Assembly (NCBI GenBank): GCA_018902385.1
Contig: JABSSW010000076.1
Coordinates: forward strand, 1-64,000
Length of the DNA: 64,000 bases
Source: Physcia stellaris
Lineage: Eukaryota; Ascomycota; Lecanoromycetes; Caliciales; Physciaceae
Reading direction: 5' to 3'
Both the position numbers and the translations under genes were made by a program. Below are positions 23,673 to 34,739 of the stretch, one piece after another. How positions within the stretch are numbered: the first letter of the stretch is position 1; every line of letters starts with the position of its first letter. Under the pieces are notes generated by a model that was not told the origin of the DNA, ran no database searches, and saw only the letters and a list, made by a program, of their open reading frames with translations.

Positions 23673-24832
23673 ATGCAGCGCCTCGGAGGTTCTTTCAGAG
23701 TCGTGAGCGCCACAGAAGCACTGGCTACATTAGCGCTTCTGGCTCTTTTACAGTCCCTAAGAACGTATGGCAGCTCGATGAACTCATTGTCTGCTCATGC
23801 AGCGAGCTTATTGGCCAGGGCTTCTTCAATCTCTACGACTAACGCGTCGATTTCTGTCGCAAACTCGTCCCAGTCTTCGAAGGTTGGGTTAATAACAAAT
23901 AGTATTCAATTGTCTTGTCGCGGTGCCTTACTGGGTTTCAACTTGGATGTGGAAAGCTGCAGATCTGCTCTGAGGAGCATTGATGTTACTGAGCAGGGCA
24001 GCATTTCCTGGGGTCCGCGTATCAATCCACGCGTATATGATGTTCCTCTGCCACATCGCTGGGTAGCTGGTATGTGTGATTAAACAGACAGGACTTTACA
24101 TGGTTGTTGACTGTGTTACATCCAGAGGATGGTAAATGCCTAATCCAGGTGTTTGTTCAGGCCCCACGTATCTCAGCGGATGCCAGTCTCTCGGCGGTCG
24201 CTACCAACGCGGCTGCTGTTATTGAGCACTGTCTTCTGCGAAACCCTAGCGAAGGGGGCATGGCTAGAGATATAGGTCGGTACAATATGCTCGTTCAGGT
24301 GTTACACAGAGCTGAAAAGAGCGGCAGGTGGTGGCAACCTCGCCCTATTCGTTACTGGATCAGAGCTGTTCGCCAGCTATGTACGATGTTTTGGACGTGC
24401 CAGCAGCGTAGCGATAGTAAATTCCTGCGACTCGATCATGGACGGGATGAGCGTCGATGATAGCCGGCGAGTGTTCGGAAGTCAAGTAGAATTACCGTAT
24501 ACGTGGCATTCATGTGCATCGTCCTTATCCCAAACTCGAGTGCTCTCTTTAGACTAAACCTTGGTTTTAGGGGATCGGAAGTGTATCATGACACTTAGAT
24601 CGGCTGGTCCTCCAGATATTGCCTCATGGTACAAGATATGGGAAGCAGCGACCTTTCTTACTGGCATGTGTGCCATGCAAGGCAAAAAGGGGATCTATAC
24701 TCAGCTTGGTAGGTCACCTATAGTGCTGCCCTTGAAGATTGCATGTTCATTGACACTTTTATCTCAGGTGCGAATAGGAAGCTGTATCTTGAAGTTGCAG
24801 CAGAAAACGTAAGAGAAATTGGAACATCATAG
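23673..24832 (+). CDS. Secreted-type fungal protein of unknown function, paralogue 1
   Basis: Five exons by hand: 23673-24069, 24126-24275, 24328-24513, 24571-24708, 24768-24832 (311 residues, all junctions in frame). The N-terminus is hydrophobic (ALATLALLALL) and may be a signal peptide, although a longer or different first exon is possible. Conserved points shared with the next gene are a Cys pair in the first third, DVPLPHRW, DGKC, a GG at the second junction, VRCFG, WYKIWEA and a Cys in GMCA. I recognise this layout from many uncharacterised ascomycete proteins, but no function is known to me. It is 454 bp upstream of its paralogue, in the same orientation. Confidence 0.7.
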
Positions 24833-25286
24833 TATTCCGCGAACAGACGGATCGCAAGGTATCGGTCAGGTCAGATCATGCAAAGATGTGATCATCTGTG
24901 ACCATATATCAGCCAATGGAAATATTCAGACAGATGGTCTTGACCGGCAACCGACCAGCTTCCCATCACCGTTACGAAAGTCCCATGTGTAGATGATCTT
25001 ATATTTGTCTACTCTTAAAAAGCTGGTTTTCCTGTTTCAGTCGGACCACGACAATACGGTGCGTCGTTGGGCAGAAGTCCGCGCCTCGAATCGTATCCGC
25101 AGCGACTTCCGCGCTGATTGTTGCAACCATGGTTGGATCGCCTGGGCGGCTGTATTCCACATGCATCAAGGTTTCAAGAGAAAAATGAAGAGGGTTTGAA
25201 TGATACGTACGAGGTACGAAAAAGTGCATGAACAAAAGCTTCCACGTTAAACAGCATCAGGCTTTGCAGTACATCTTAGAAGAAAG
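24833..25286. other. Spacer between tandem paralogues
   Basis: No coding feature is supported. It holds the 3' end of paralogue 1 and the promoter of paralogue 2. Confidence 0.4.
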
Positions 25287-26515
25287 ATGAAGTCTGTACG
25301 ATGCTGTACAGACCTTAGTGCACTCGTCTCACTTGTCTTGGCTCTTAATGTAGCATCTCATGGTACCTTTTCCATACTACCCAATAACCAATCCTCAAAT
25401 ATCTTTTCAGTGTCGGAACCAACCAATCCCCAGTCGCCGGTTTTGCTAAATTCTTCTTTCACGCCAAGCGTCCCGCCTACATTCGCTGATAACGCGTCAG
25501 CTCTTGTTAAACTTGGTTTAGATGTCAATAGACCTATTACTTGGACAACAGGTGCCAGCGGCAACCCAATCGGCATACAGTGCAGACCCGAATTCGGACG
25601 TCAATTAGACGTTCAGGACTGTGTTGACGCATGGCGCTGGATACCAAACGATGCGGATCAAGTAACATTCGCCATGCGTCACACTGCACAACAGGACCCC
25701 GACGTTCCACTGCCGTGGAGGAGCATGGGATGTGCGTCTTCTAGCCACCAGCATGCCCGCATCATGCAACCTAATTCTGTCGATGTTAACGTTATTATGC
25801 AGCGAAAGCGAAATGCGCCATAACTGTCGAGCTGATCAGGCCAAATGTGATTGGTAGTGTGAGCACGCATCAAATTGGGGAAGGTGCTCGAGCTTTAATT
25901 CAGCACTGTGCGCGCGCTGCGACTCGGTCAGGAGGTCTTGCCGTCAACATTGGTCCGCACAGCCTTCCAGCAGCGTATCTGCGTCCGCGTAGCGGTGACA
26001 CTGATATCTGTGGCTTCAGGAGGAGACAATAAGCTCGCCGTCATTTTATCGAGATATGAGCCGCCGATCCGATGTTTGGGCCAGAACATCCCCATCGAGC
26101 ACCAATCCTGCGCGGTCATTACATACGATATGAATGCTGATCGTGGCCCAAAAGTGTTCGGAGATCCTGCCGCGGATCCCAACGTTGAAGAAAGGCTGCC
26201 GTACATCTTTGTTACAAGTATGTGAATAACCTTATCACTAGATTTTCTCGATCCGATGATTTGAGACCTTCGAAGTATCAAGGCTGATGTGAGTCTACAG
26301 CACACGGAAGGTGTGAAGTACTGATTAAGAGTAATCGCGGTACGGACATTGAAAGTTGGTACCATCTTTGGGAGGCATCGGTAGCCCTGAATGCCATGTG
26401 TGCAAGGGCGGGTAAAAGGGGCTCAGCATATCGGCTTGGTAGGTTACTCGACCTGTTCTGTCTTTAGAAGATCTCAATGTTCAATGCCGAAAAGCAAGCT
26501 AATCGAGTTCGGTAA
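25287..26515 (+). CDS. Secreted-type fungal protein of unknown function, paralogue 2
   Basis: Five exons: 25287-25731, 25803-25952, 26020-26217, 26301-26438, 26499-26515 (315 residues). A likely signal peptide covers residues 1-25 (LSALVSLVLALNVASHG). Shared marks with paralogue 1 are C-x15-C around IQCRPEF...VQDC, DVPLPWRS, AKCAITV, SGGLAVNIGGDN, IRCLG, WYHLWEA and AMCA. Exons 2 and 4 have the same lengths as in paralogue 1 (150 and 138 nt) and all splice phases agree, so the pair arose by tandem duplication. The last exon stops after ANRVR, where paralogue 1 continues for about 16 more residues, so this copy may be slightly truncated or have a further exon. The function is unknown. Confidence 0.72.
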
Positions 26516-27077
26516 GGCATTCGTGGATATCTTTCTGTGACGATGAGGGAAAGTCCCTCTTGTCGGCAGCAGGAGCTGCCAATGAATCTGTAGCCACAAG
26601 CTAAAATTCTGTGGGGTTTAAAAGTAGAGTCGAATAAGGTCGACTAGAGACTCGACAAAAGTGCTCGTGGGTATCTAGCAAAAGGTCCACATCTTCAACA
26701 CATGCATATATGGCACTTACTTCTTGCACCCGAAGCAACCTAGAGTTAGTCCGTGGAGGCATACTCGCCCTGAACAGCTCCCTGTGGTGTCCAAATGGAG
26801 GCAGCTAATTTTTAATTCAAGAACACAACCTTTTCTAGACTTTTCTTGGTTTAGATCTGTCATCTCCACAGCTGAAATCTTCAAGCCCTCAACAATGCTG
26901 ATATACTACAGAGCCCCTCCTAATATGATCTTGATGTCCACGATGCGAGCTGAAACGCGCTCGTATCATGCATGGCCCCGCACTTTGTGTAACGTCTGCG
27001 ATTAACGCGGGAAATAGGCTGACTGGCAGAACAACATTAGATACGCGAAGGAAAAAAGCCGGCTGATATATCAGACT
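26516..27077. other. Intergenic, no supported gene
   Basis: Short frames without features. It separates the paralogue pair from the protease gene. Confidence 0.35.
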
Positions 27078-28617
27078 ATGCACTCAATAGGTAAACGATT
27101 GAATCCATTCAGCAAAGCGCCTAGATCGCTGCATCATCCTCGCCATGTCGCACACCGACTTACCATCCACTCTCTGGAAACGAGATCGCCTCGAACACCC
27201 GACAAGAGCGCGATAGTATCGGCTTTCAGGTCGATTTCAACGCAGCAGACACCTGGTGTCCATTACATTCGCCTACCGGATAACAGAAAAGGCAGGAAAG
27301 CAGCCAAAGAAGCGACCGATTACTGGAAGGCACAATGGAAGATCCTCAATCAACAAGATCCTCCTAGATTGGAGGAAAACCTCTACTTCATCATTGATAC
27401 TAATCCATCAACCAAGTCAACCATTCTCTGTCCGAATTCAATCGTCTTTGCCAAAAACAACGAGTTGGGACAAAGGTTGTGGCGCATCGCCAACCCAATA
27501 CCCTGGTCGAAAAGACCCCGAATCGTCAGATGGCCAGTCTACGGGTTCGCGGTCTATTACGGTGGACTGTTTCTTACCTGGCTCTTTTGCCATGAAGAGG
27601 AGCCCGTCACAGGCAGGTGGCGGTTGAAATGGGTATCGCAGTCTAAACTTGAGAAGATTAAACATTTAGAACGTCAAGCCTTCAGCGAAGCTATGCAAGC
27701 AGCTGAAGCATCTGCAAAGCCGGACAGCTATACAGCGAGCCAATTAATGAGATCGGTGTTTGATCGTTTGACGGCCGTGGCGGGGCTGGACGACATTACA
27801 TGGGAGTTCCAATTTATCGACGCCCCAGGTAAGCTACCAGCAGCCTGGCGTGTTCAATGCAGCCATGTGCATCATGCCCCTTCTAGACCTTAAGCTATTC
27901 GCGGCTACGCTGACGTCTTAAGACGTTATCAACGCAACTGTTTCAGCCACTGGACAGGTCATCGTATTCAGCGGGCTTCTCAAAGCTATCGACAATACCA
28001 GAGCCGAGGATGAGATTGCCGCCGTCCTAGGCCACGAAGTTGCCCACGTCGCTGCCGGCCACAGCAAAGAACATTACGGTGTTCATTCACTGATGAGCTG
28101 GATCCTTGCACCCATTTTGCCCTTGGTGTGGGGGACTTGCATCCTCCCAGAGCTCCTAGTCATTACTTTGCCATTCGGGGTCGTGGCCGGTCTTGTCTGT
28201 ATGTCACTGTCCCGCCATCGGGAAAAAGAAGCAGATTATATCGGTATGCTGTTGATGACAGAAGCTGGGTTTGATCCACAAGGTGCGGTAACATTCTGGG
28301 AGAATATGAACAAGTGGCGGGAAGAATGGCATCGTCTGAATCCTCACAAAAAGGGGTTATCTGAGTTCGCATCCAGCCATCCACACGTAAGTTCCTGACA
28401 TGATTGCCTCCCGTTTGCACTAACATATTTCGCCACCCAGGATGCAGCCCGGATAAAACAGACCTCTGAGTGGATACCTGAGGTCCTCGCTATTACTGGT
28501 CGAGGATCTGTCCCGCTGGACAGTAACAAAAACGCTTTAGCCAAGAAAAAGCGCAAATGGCAGGAATTTGTCGAAAAGCGAAAGCAGCGCAACGGTGAGT
28601 TTCTAGCAGAGGGATAG
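27078..28617 (+). CDS. OMA1-like mitochondrial M48 metalloprotease
   Basis: Three exons: 27078-27828, 27923-28386, 28441-28617 (463 residues). The N-terminus is Arg/Ser/His-rich without acidic residues for 35 positions, as in mitochondrial presequences. A membrane segment lies at about 152-170 (WPVYGFAVYYGGLFLTWLF). The zinc-binding HEVAH motif is at 288-292, with a third-ligand Glu in HREKEADYIG about 70 residues later. It is preceded by the family block TGQVIVFSGLL and followed by hydrophobic segments. OMA1 is an inner-membrane stress protease that degrades misfolded membrane proteins. The last exon may instead splice at a GTGAGT near 28,595, which would change the final residues. Confidence 0.82.
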
Positions 28618-30257
28618 GCTGTCATAGGAATTTAGCAGAGCTTCTGTTTTGCCCCTCGATGCCTATCGCTGATGGCAAAACGGACCTGAATGTAATCTAA
28701 CGAAAGTCATGGATAATTTTCGGTTAAGTCAATACATCAATACACACAGATCGATACAGAACAATCTTCTGATACGCGACCTACTCTTTGACGCTTCCTG
28801 GAGGCTTCGATCACGCTGCAAAGGTAGAGCATTCACTTTGATATTTTGCCAAGACCAAACCAAGAGAATGCAGGCTTTTCACGCACTGAAGCAGGAACAT
28901 TGCTCTGCAAGTCTAGATTGAGAGGCTCTGGGTCGAAACCAACGAACTTGCAGATGCAGAGGAATTAATGACTCAAAAAATACGCAGAAAGAAGCACACT
29001 GACTCACCCCCTGTCGCCGTCCGCTTCCACAAAGCTTGAACCCTCTCGAAGCTCGGCACAGACATTCTGAAGCTTCACCTCACTGTACCGCACATCCTAA
29101 TTGCCAAAGCCAAAGCCAGAGCCAGGTAAGTATAATAATTGGAATAATTACCGTTGCTAACAGCGCTTATCTATCAGCTTCGGGCCATTCACCTACAACA
29201 TCCGAAGTTCCGGACATGCACCAAAAGCTCGAAAGCCTCGAAACCAACATTCTGCATCTGCTGGTCTTCTTACCACGTTGGTGGCTTTATGAGACAGAGT
29301 GATTGTTTCCTAACTGTGAAGGGCATCTCATTTTGCCAACTACCGGGAGACTAGGCACAAAGTAGCCTAACGCAAGATCGATTGACATTTCACTCCTCAG
29401 ACAGTATTATTGACGGCAAGGCGCCCAATGGTGCACCGGACTACTTGCACTATCCGTGCACCACGGTTTTGAGCTCAAATAGTGCGTACCGTTTGGTGCA
29501 GTCTCAAACCGTACGGAACAATACAGTGCAGTGCAGAGAGCCGAAAGTTCACTTTGTAATGATAATGATAATGATTTGAAAAATTTGCTACAATCTCAAA
29601 AGAATTAGAGTTGCGAATGTATAAAACACACTTTCGATTGTGCATAAATTTGTGCATCGAAAATTAGTTCTATGCAACAGAATACGCGTCAAACACGCGA
29701 TTTCATGAAACTGTGAAGGTTGCATTATTCTACATGTATGCAGACTATCTGTGCACTATCAGTTTCGTAATACCGTGCAGTGCGAAGCCTCGACCGTACA
29801 GTTTGCTACGAAATCTCTGTCGCGCAGTTCAGTGCAAGACCCTTTTTCTACGGTTTGCACCATTGGGCGCCTTGCCTAACGGGCGGCATCGCGAGCATGG
29901 CTAAAGGCCACCAAGGCATACCTCATCCGTGAGGCGCAAAATAATGATTGAGAAGCCTCGGGTGTGCATCTCTCGCTTGCCTCACTTTCCGTGGCTTGTC
30001 TCACTCGCGTTGCCTCAGATGCACGATTACGTAGTGGTAAATCCTTCCAGCGTGCGAAAGTGACAACCAGCTCCGGTGGGCAGCTGAAACCCTGCGAGTC
30101 AATATCCCGAGGAAAGATTCCCAAGCTGTCATCACACTGTGTAACTTCAAGATAGCACAGCTGTGAAGATATTTATCAGAGAACGGCGGCAGAGGGATTA
30201 GAGTTACATCGAACCCTTTCACAGAGACCTACTTGTAAAGCTGTTAAGCTGAGCTCG
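28618..30257. other. Repeat-bearing intergenic region
   Basis: Contains the MITE-like element at 29,415-29,876 (listed separately) and an (AATGAT)n-like stretch near 29,556-29,577. A short inverted repeat (GTGCATCT and AGATGCAC) sits about 50 bp apart near 29,965-30,025. No gene is supported. Confidence 0.45.
29415..29876. mobile_element. MITE-like element with perfect 21-bp terminal inverted repeats
   Basis: The left end starts GGCAAGGCGCCCAATGG (29415-29435 in full). Its exact 21-base reverse complement closes the element at 29856-29876. The 462-bp interior is AT-rich in the middle, has no open frame of note, and carries repeated GTGCA/TGCAC and ACCGTAC words near both ends. No matching target-site duplication is obvious. 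Probably a non-autonomous DNA transposon; the superfamily is unknown. Confidence 0.7.
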
Positions 30258-32351
30258 ATGGACGGGGTCGCAAGCATCTTTACTGTGGTCCAGGCCGGAA
30301 TCACGGTCACAAAGAGCTTCAAAAAGCTGAGGCAATGGAAAGGCGCCCCTGAGAGTCTTTCGAGGCTCAAAGACGAACTTTCGGAATTTGAAGTCATTCT
30401 CTCCGAGATCGACGCTCTCCTGCAGGCACAGGACAAGCTCGATCTCATGCAGCATACCTCTCCACAGAGCCTTGTGCTAGCTTCGGAGAAGCTAAAGCGG
30501 AGCTTGACGGATCTTGACACTTTAATCGCTGACACTCTGACCTTTGTGTCCGCTGATGGCACCCTCAAGACTAAGAGGATGGCTTGGACGTGGAATGAGT
30601 CCAGGATCGAAGAATTAAGAAAGCGACTATGTTACTCTGGACAATATCTGGCTCTTTGCCTCAGCACAAACATGGCAGCATCGCAGATCCGTATCGAACA
30701 GGTTCATCGACAAAGAGCCAGTCGATACCTGGAAAATTTTGAAATAGTTGGAAAACAAATGCAGTTGCTTAACAAGAACCTTTCCTTGAGTACAGGCCCT
30801 GACAGGAGTAAGCGGGACAGCCAAAAGCACATTGAAAGCTACGAGGTTCACGAATATACTCTTAGAGAGACTGGCCAATCGTCTAATCATCAAGGCCATC
30901 AGCCGCTTTCTTCAACAACGGTGGACTGGGCAATGCTGGGTCCTGAGCGTTCTCTGAGGTTTCCCACTGTTAGGCCGACCAACAGTAGTATTTTCTTCTT
31001 TGCACGCATGGGATTTGTGGAGGAACTGAAGGAATTGCTTGTTACTGGTCAAGCATCTCCACTTGATCTTGAACATCCCTTCAACACAACAGCACTATAT
31101 GTCAGTAGATCAACGGCTACGGTGATCTCATCACGCTAAACATGCAGTCAGTGGAGTATAGTCTACGAGAGTTGGTCTGCTGTTGATTTCTTGCTCAAAT
31201 TAGGTTCAACAGCAACCATTGACGATCTATCTCCAAGGTGAGAGTTCTCTAATATATTAGGATAATACTGAAGACTGAATCTAGTGTGGCTATGGACATT
31301 CTACGGGCTGTCGGACATGGGAAACTCAAACGGCATCCTGTTCACAGCCGTGTCGCTGAGATAGCTCGCATGGAAACCCAAGATATCCCTTTATCACCAG
31401 GACCTTGTCTTAAGGAATCGGCCAATCCCCATATCAGGTTCCTGAAAGGATCTGAAACCGTTGATGAACCAGATACGGCAGGGAGAACACTTCTGTACCT
31501 CAATGCGACCTTCCAAGATAAAGAAACCATAGAAACTATGTTGGAGCGAGGAGCAGACCCTAATTTATCGAACAGGCAAGGCCGGACACCAGTTCATGCA
31601 GCAGCTCGTTCGGGATGCTCTGCTTCCCTTGCAATTTTGCTCAGAAGTCGCTACAGAGCGGATCTCAATGTTCAAGACGCATTCGGATGCACCCCTTTGA
31701 TGAACGCAGTGTCTCGGTCGGACGGGAGAGATCTTGCTGACATGCTCTTGCAGAGGGGAGCTGATGCTAACATCCCTAATAATAAAGGTTGGTATCCCGC
31801 CCATGTTCTAGCTGCGCATAATGAAGCACAGTGGCTTGAGAATCTGGCTACAGCAGGTGCTGATCTCAACGTAACTGACAACGATGGTATGAACCTGTGG
31901 AGTGTGGCAATCTATAACAAGGCCATTGACGTTCTCAAATACTTGGTTGCCTGCCCATCGATTCATTTTGCAGTTCTCGACTGTGGCTCCACCGCTTTGC
32001 ATTTTGCTGCCTATTTTGGAGATATCGAAACCCTCCAAGCGCTTGAGTCACCACGTCTAGGTACTGTTGATATAAGTGCTCCAAACAAGAATGGAAAAGT
32101 CGCCATACAAGTTGCTGAGTGGCGACGGGATAATAATTTAGATTGGTTCCGGGGCATCCAAACGTTGGGTCCAGGGAACAGAGGAGGTTTCCAGCTAGAT
32201 GAAGATCCATACGCCTGGTACTTTGCTTTCGAAAAGTTACTGGATTACCTCAACTCACTTGCAGGAGAGGGTGGTAAGTGTACCCATAAAGACAGTTCCG
32301 GTCAAATTTCATATTGATCACGTTGAATTCTAACTCCTGCACGTAGCCTAA
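30258..32351 (+). CDS. Ankyrin-repeat protein with helical fungal N-terminal domain
   Basis: Four exons: 30258-31100, 31152-31237, 31285-32273, 32347-32351 (640 residues). The N-terminus (MDGVASIFTVVQAGITVTKS, residues 1-20) and following helices resemble the alpha-helical N-terminal domains of fungal ankyrin and NLR-like proteins. Ankyrin repeats follow in the second half: GRTLLYLNATFQ with DKETIETMLERGADPN, GRTPVHAAARSG, GCTPLMNAVSRSDG with DMLLQRGADANIP, AGADLNVTDNDG and STALHFAAYFGDIETLQAL. The second intron is 47 nt and the last exon only 5 nt, giving an Ala and a stop. If the last intron is retained, the protein ends 15 residues later at 32317. It probably binds proteins; its role is unknown. 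Confidence 0.72.
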
Positions 32352-32967
32352 AGAGTCACATGGCCAGATGTCTTGTCATTAGTTTGTTCGGGTATCATCT
32401 GCTAAATTCTCGCAAGACAGACACCGGTCTTTAGGATGAAGCACAGGAATATGACAAGAAGCCTTCGTCTGTCCATAAGAACATTGAACCACTTGCTAGA
32501 CCTATAACCACAATCTCGGCATATCATTGTGGTAAAGGCGAAATGGAAGCATCCTTACGAATCATGTCGACAAACACTAGGTCATCCCTCCGTCCGATCT
32601 TGCGATGCAATTGGAAAACCGCGCTTTGAACCCACAAGAAGCGCTCTGCACGCAAAATCCACGCACACCTATGAGGCCGTTCAGACGCGACGATAACTTG
32701 GTCCAAGTTCTCGCACGTCTAAGTGGAGTACCCCAGCTTCCTAGCTGTCAGCCCGTCACAACGCCACAAGGATACGAGATGAGACTACGGATTTCGTCCT
32801 TGTTTGCAGCATCACTGCTATACGACACTTCAACTGGCCTGCCAGCTAGTCACCTTCGCTCCTCCATCCCTCCAGCTCATGCTCTCCCCCAAAACAACAC
32901 GATCCAAGCTTTTTCGCACCCACTCTCGGTCCCGTAAGCCTCCCACGCCTCCCCCACCCCCTCGAAC
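32352..32967. other. Intergenic, no supported gene
   Basis: A 110-codon plus-strand frame at 32,605 has no recognisable feature. The C-rich end may hold the leader of the following small gene. Confidence 0.35.
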
Positions 32968-33423
32968 TTGTTTTCCAAAGCCACTAACCCGTGCGCTTTC
33001 CTTCCCAGCTCTCTACTAACATCTTGGCCCCCCTTCCCCTACGTCCTCCCGCTCCCCGGCCACCCTTCCACCGTCCTCTTTTTCACCCGCGCCCACAGCA
33101 CTGGCGTTCCTGTGCAAACAGCGCAAACGCTCGACCTACTACAATATGAAATCGCGCACCTGCTCTCCCACCCCTTACACCACGGGCCAAAACACCTTCT
33201 CGTGACCAAGAGATCCACAAAAGTGTACCTCAAGTGTGATCAGGGGGCTGACAGGCCGTTGCCCGATGAGAAGTGGGGGTTTGGGGTGCTAGTCGACATG
33301 TTGAGAGCGCTTGAGGGAGCTGTGGGAGAATGGGGAGTTAAGGAAGTGGAGTGGGGAGTCAGTGTGCAGGGGACTTGGGTTGTTGGATGTAGTTTGTGGC
33401 TGGGCAATGGGCCGAGTTGGTAA
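32968..33423 (+). CDS. Hypothetical small protein
   Basis: A 151-codon open frame with a regular globular-looking composition and paired aromatic/hydrophobic strands (YVLPLPGHPSTVLFFTRAH, then TWVVGCSLWLG near the end). I do not recognise a family. The start is uncertain, and a spliced upstream exon in the Pro-rich stretch at about 32,900-32,960 is possible. Confidence 0.4.
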   Translation: MFSKATNPCAFLPSSLLTSWPPFPYVLPLPGHPSTVLFFTRAHSTGVPVQTAQTLDLLQYEIAHLLSHPLHHGPKHLLVTKRSTKVYLKCDQGADRPLPDEKWGFGVLVDMLRALEGAVGEWGVKEVEWGVSVQGTWVVGCSLWLGNGPSW

Positions 33424-33836
33424 ATTTGGAGGGAACGGTGGATAGAAAGGGCTTGGAAAAGTAGGTCGGTCTCATGCTTTCTTTCTCACTGTTGTGCGTT
33501 AAAAAGATAATCTACGGCTGGTTGCGCAGTCGCACGTGGGATCTCCATCCCGAAGAATGGAAATGGTTGCGATGGCAGCGAAGAATGTTGCCGCAACAGG
33601 AATGTTCGCTATAATCCTTCCCAACTGTCTTCAAAGTTGCATGTTTGCTTGTCTGTTTTATTTTTAATTTTCAAAACTGTATGTTTGCTTATTTGTTTTA
33701 TTTTTTCATATTCAAGATCGAAAACAACTCGTATATAGAAACCTTATATAGTTCTAATAGTTTGCGCCTGAAGCAAAGAATATACTCCATGAATCACAAT
33801 TTCCATTCAATTTCCTACATCATACACTCGTCACAA

Positions 33837-34305
33837 TGCATACAGTCCGCATCCTGGCAGCGCTGTGCTTCGCCGCAACTGCAGCCGCCCAGGGAAACGC
33901 AGAAATCTCCTCATCTACATTCATCACATCAACCCTCCCATCCACCACCTCCTCGCCAGCTCCCCACCAGCAACAACGCTCCTATGGATGTAAGCTCGAC
34001 ACTCCCATCCCCTAATCCCAAAAATGCATGCCTCAATCATGCATAAAGCGTCACTAACTCTACCGATCGATAGCACTTCGTCCTCCTCATCTCCACCAGT
34101 AACAACAAGGTTCCCCCCCAACTCCATATCCCTCAAACCCCTCACCCCCCAACTAACATCTCACAGCTCCTCCCCTCAACCAACCACCCCCACCTGCCCG
34201 CCCGTGCCAACAATAACCGTCACCCTGGCGCCGACCCCGCTCTCCACTGCGACGGTGTACTACTACGACATCCCCACCAGCAACCTGGATTTGGCTGAAT
34301 TATGA
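33837..34305 (+). CDS. Small secreted Ser/Thr/Pro-rich protein
   Basis: Two exons (33836-33989 and 34049-34305, 136 residues). The predicted signal peptide is MHTVRILAALCFAATAAAQ with an AAA-Q cleavage-like site. The mature part is Ser, Thr and Pro-rich (for example STSSSSSPPVTTR and TPTCPPVPTITVTLAPTP), typical of O-glycosylated wall or secreted proteins, and ends VYYYDIPTSNLDLAEL. The 59-nt intron has a GTAAGC donor and a CTAAT branch-like site, but its acceptor AAG is weak, so the junction is tentative. The ATG begins at 33836. The function is unknown. Confidence 0.55.
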
Positions 34306-34739
34306 GTGTGAGTGTGATTGTGAGGTGGGATATCAGGAGGGGAATGGTATCAGGGGAAAGGTCAGGGAGGGGAGCGTTTTGCGCGGGAGCTGGTGTTGAG
34401 GTGGGTAGATGATCGGGGAGGAGGGTGTGGTGGGCGTGGGTAGGGGATTGGTGGGAGGGGAGAAGGAGGGGGGGGAGAAGGACTATGTATAGGCCTGATG
34501 GATGGAGAGGATGATAAAATTGTAAAAATGGTGCGGGTTTCGCTGCTTGCTTTGGGGCCTAGTAAGTACCTTTTGATGTCCATCTAAAGAAAGGTGTCGG
34601 ACTTATTTATTGAGAATTTTTTGATTGGCATTTGGGCTTATTCGATAGATTGGGCGAGAGGCCAAATTGAGCAATTCTGGTCATTATTGAAGCCTGTGGA
34701 GCTTTGGCGGAGGGATCCGTTCTGACCGATTTCCGGTTT

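Noticed and set aside
32605-32937. 110-codon plus-strand frame
   Set aside because: Low-information composition, overlapping other frames, with no start context or domain.
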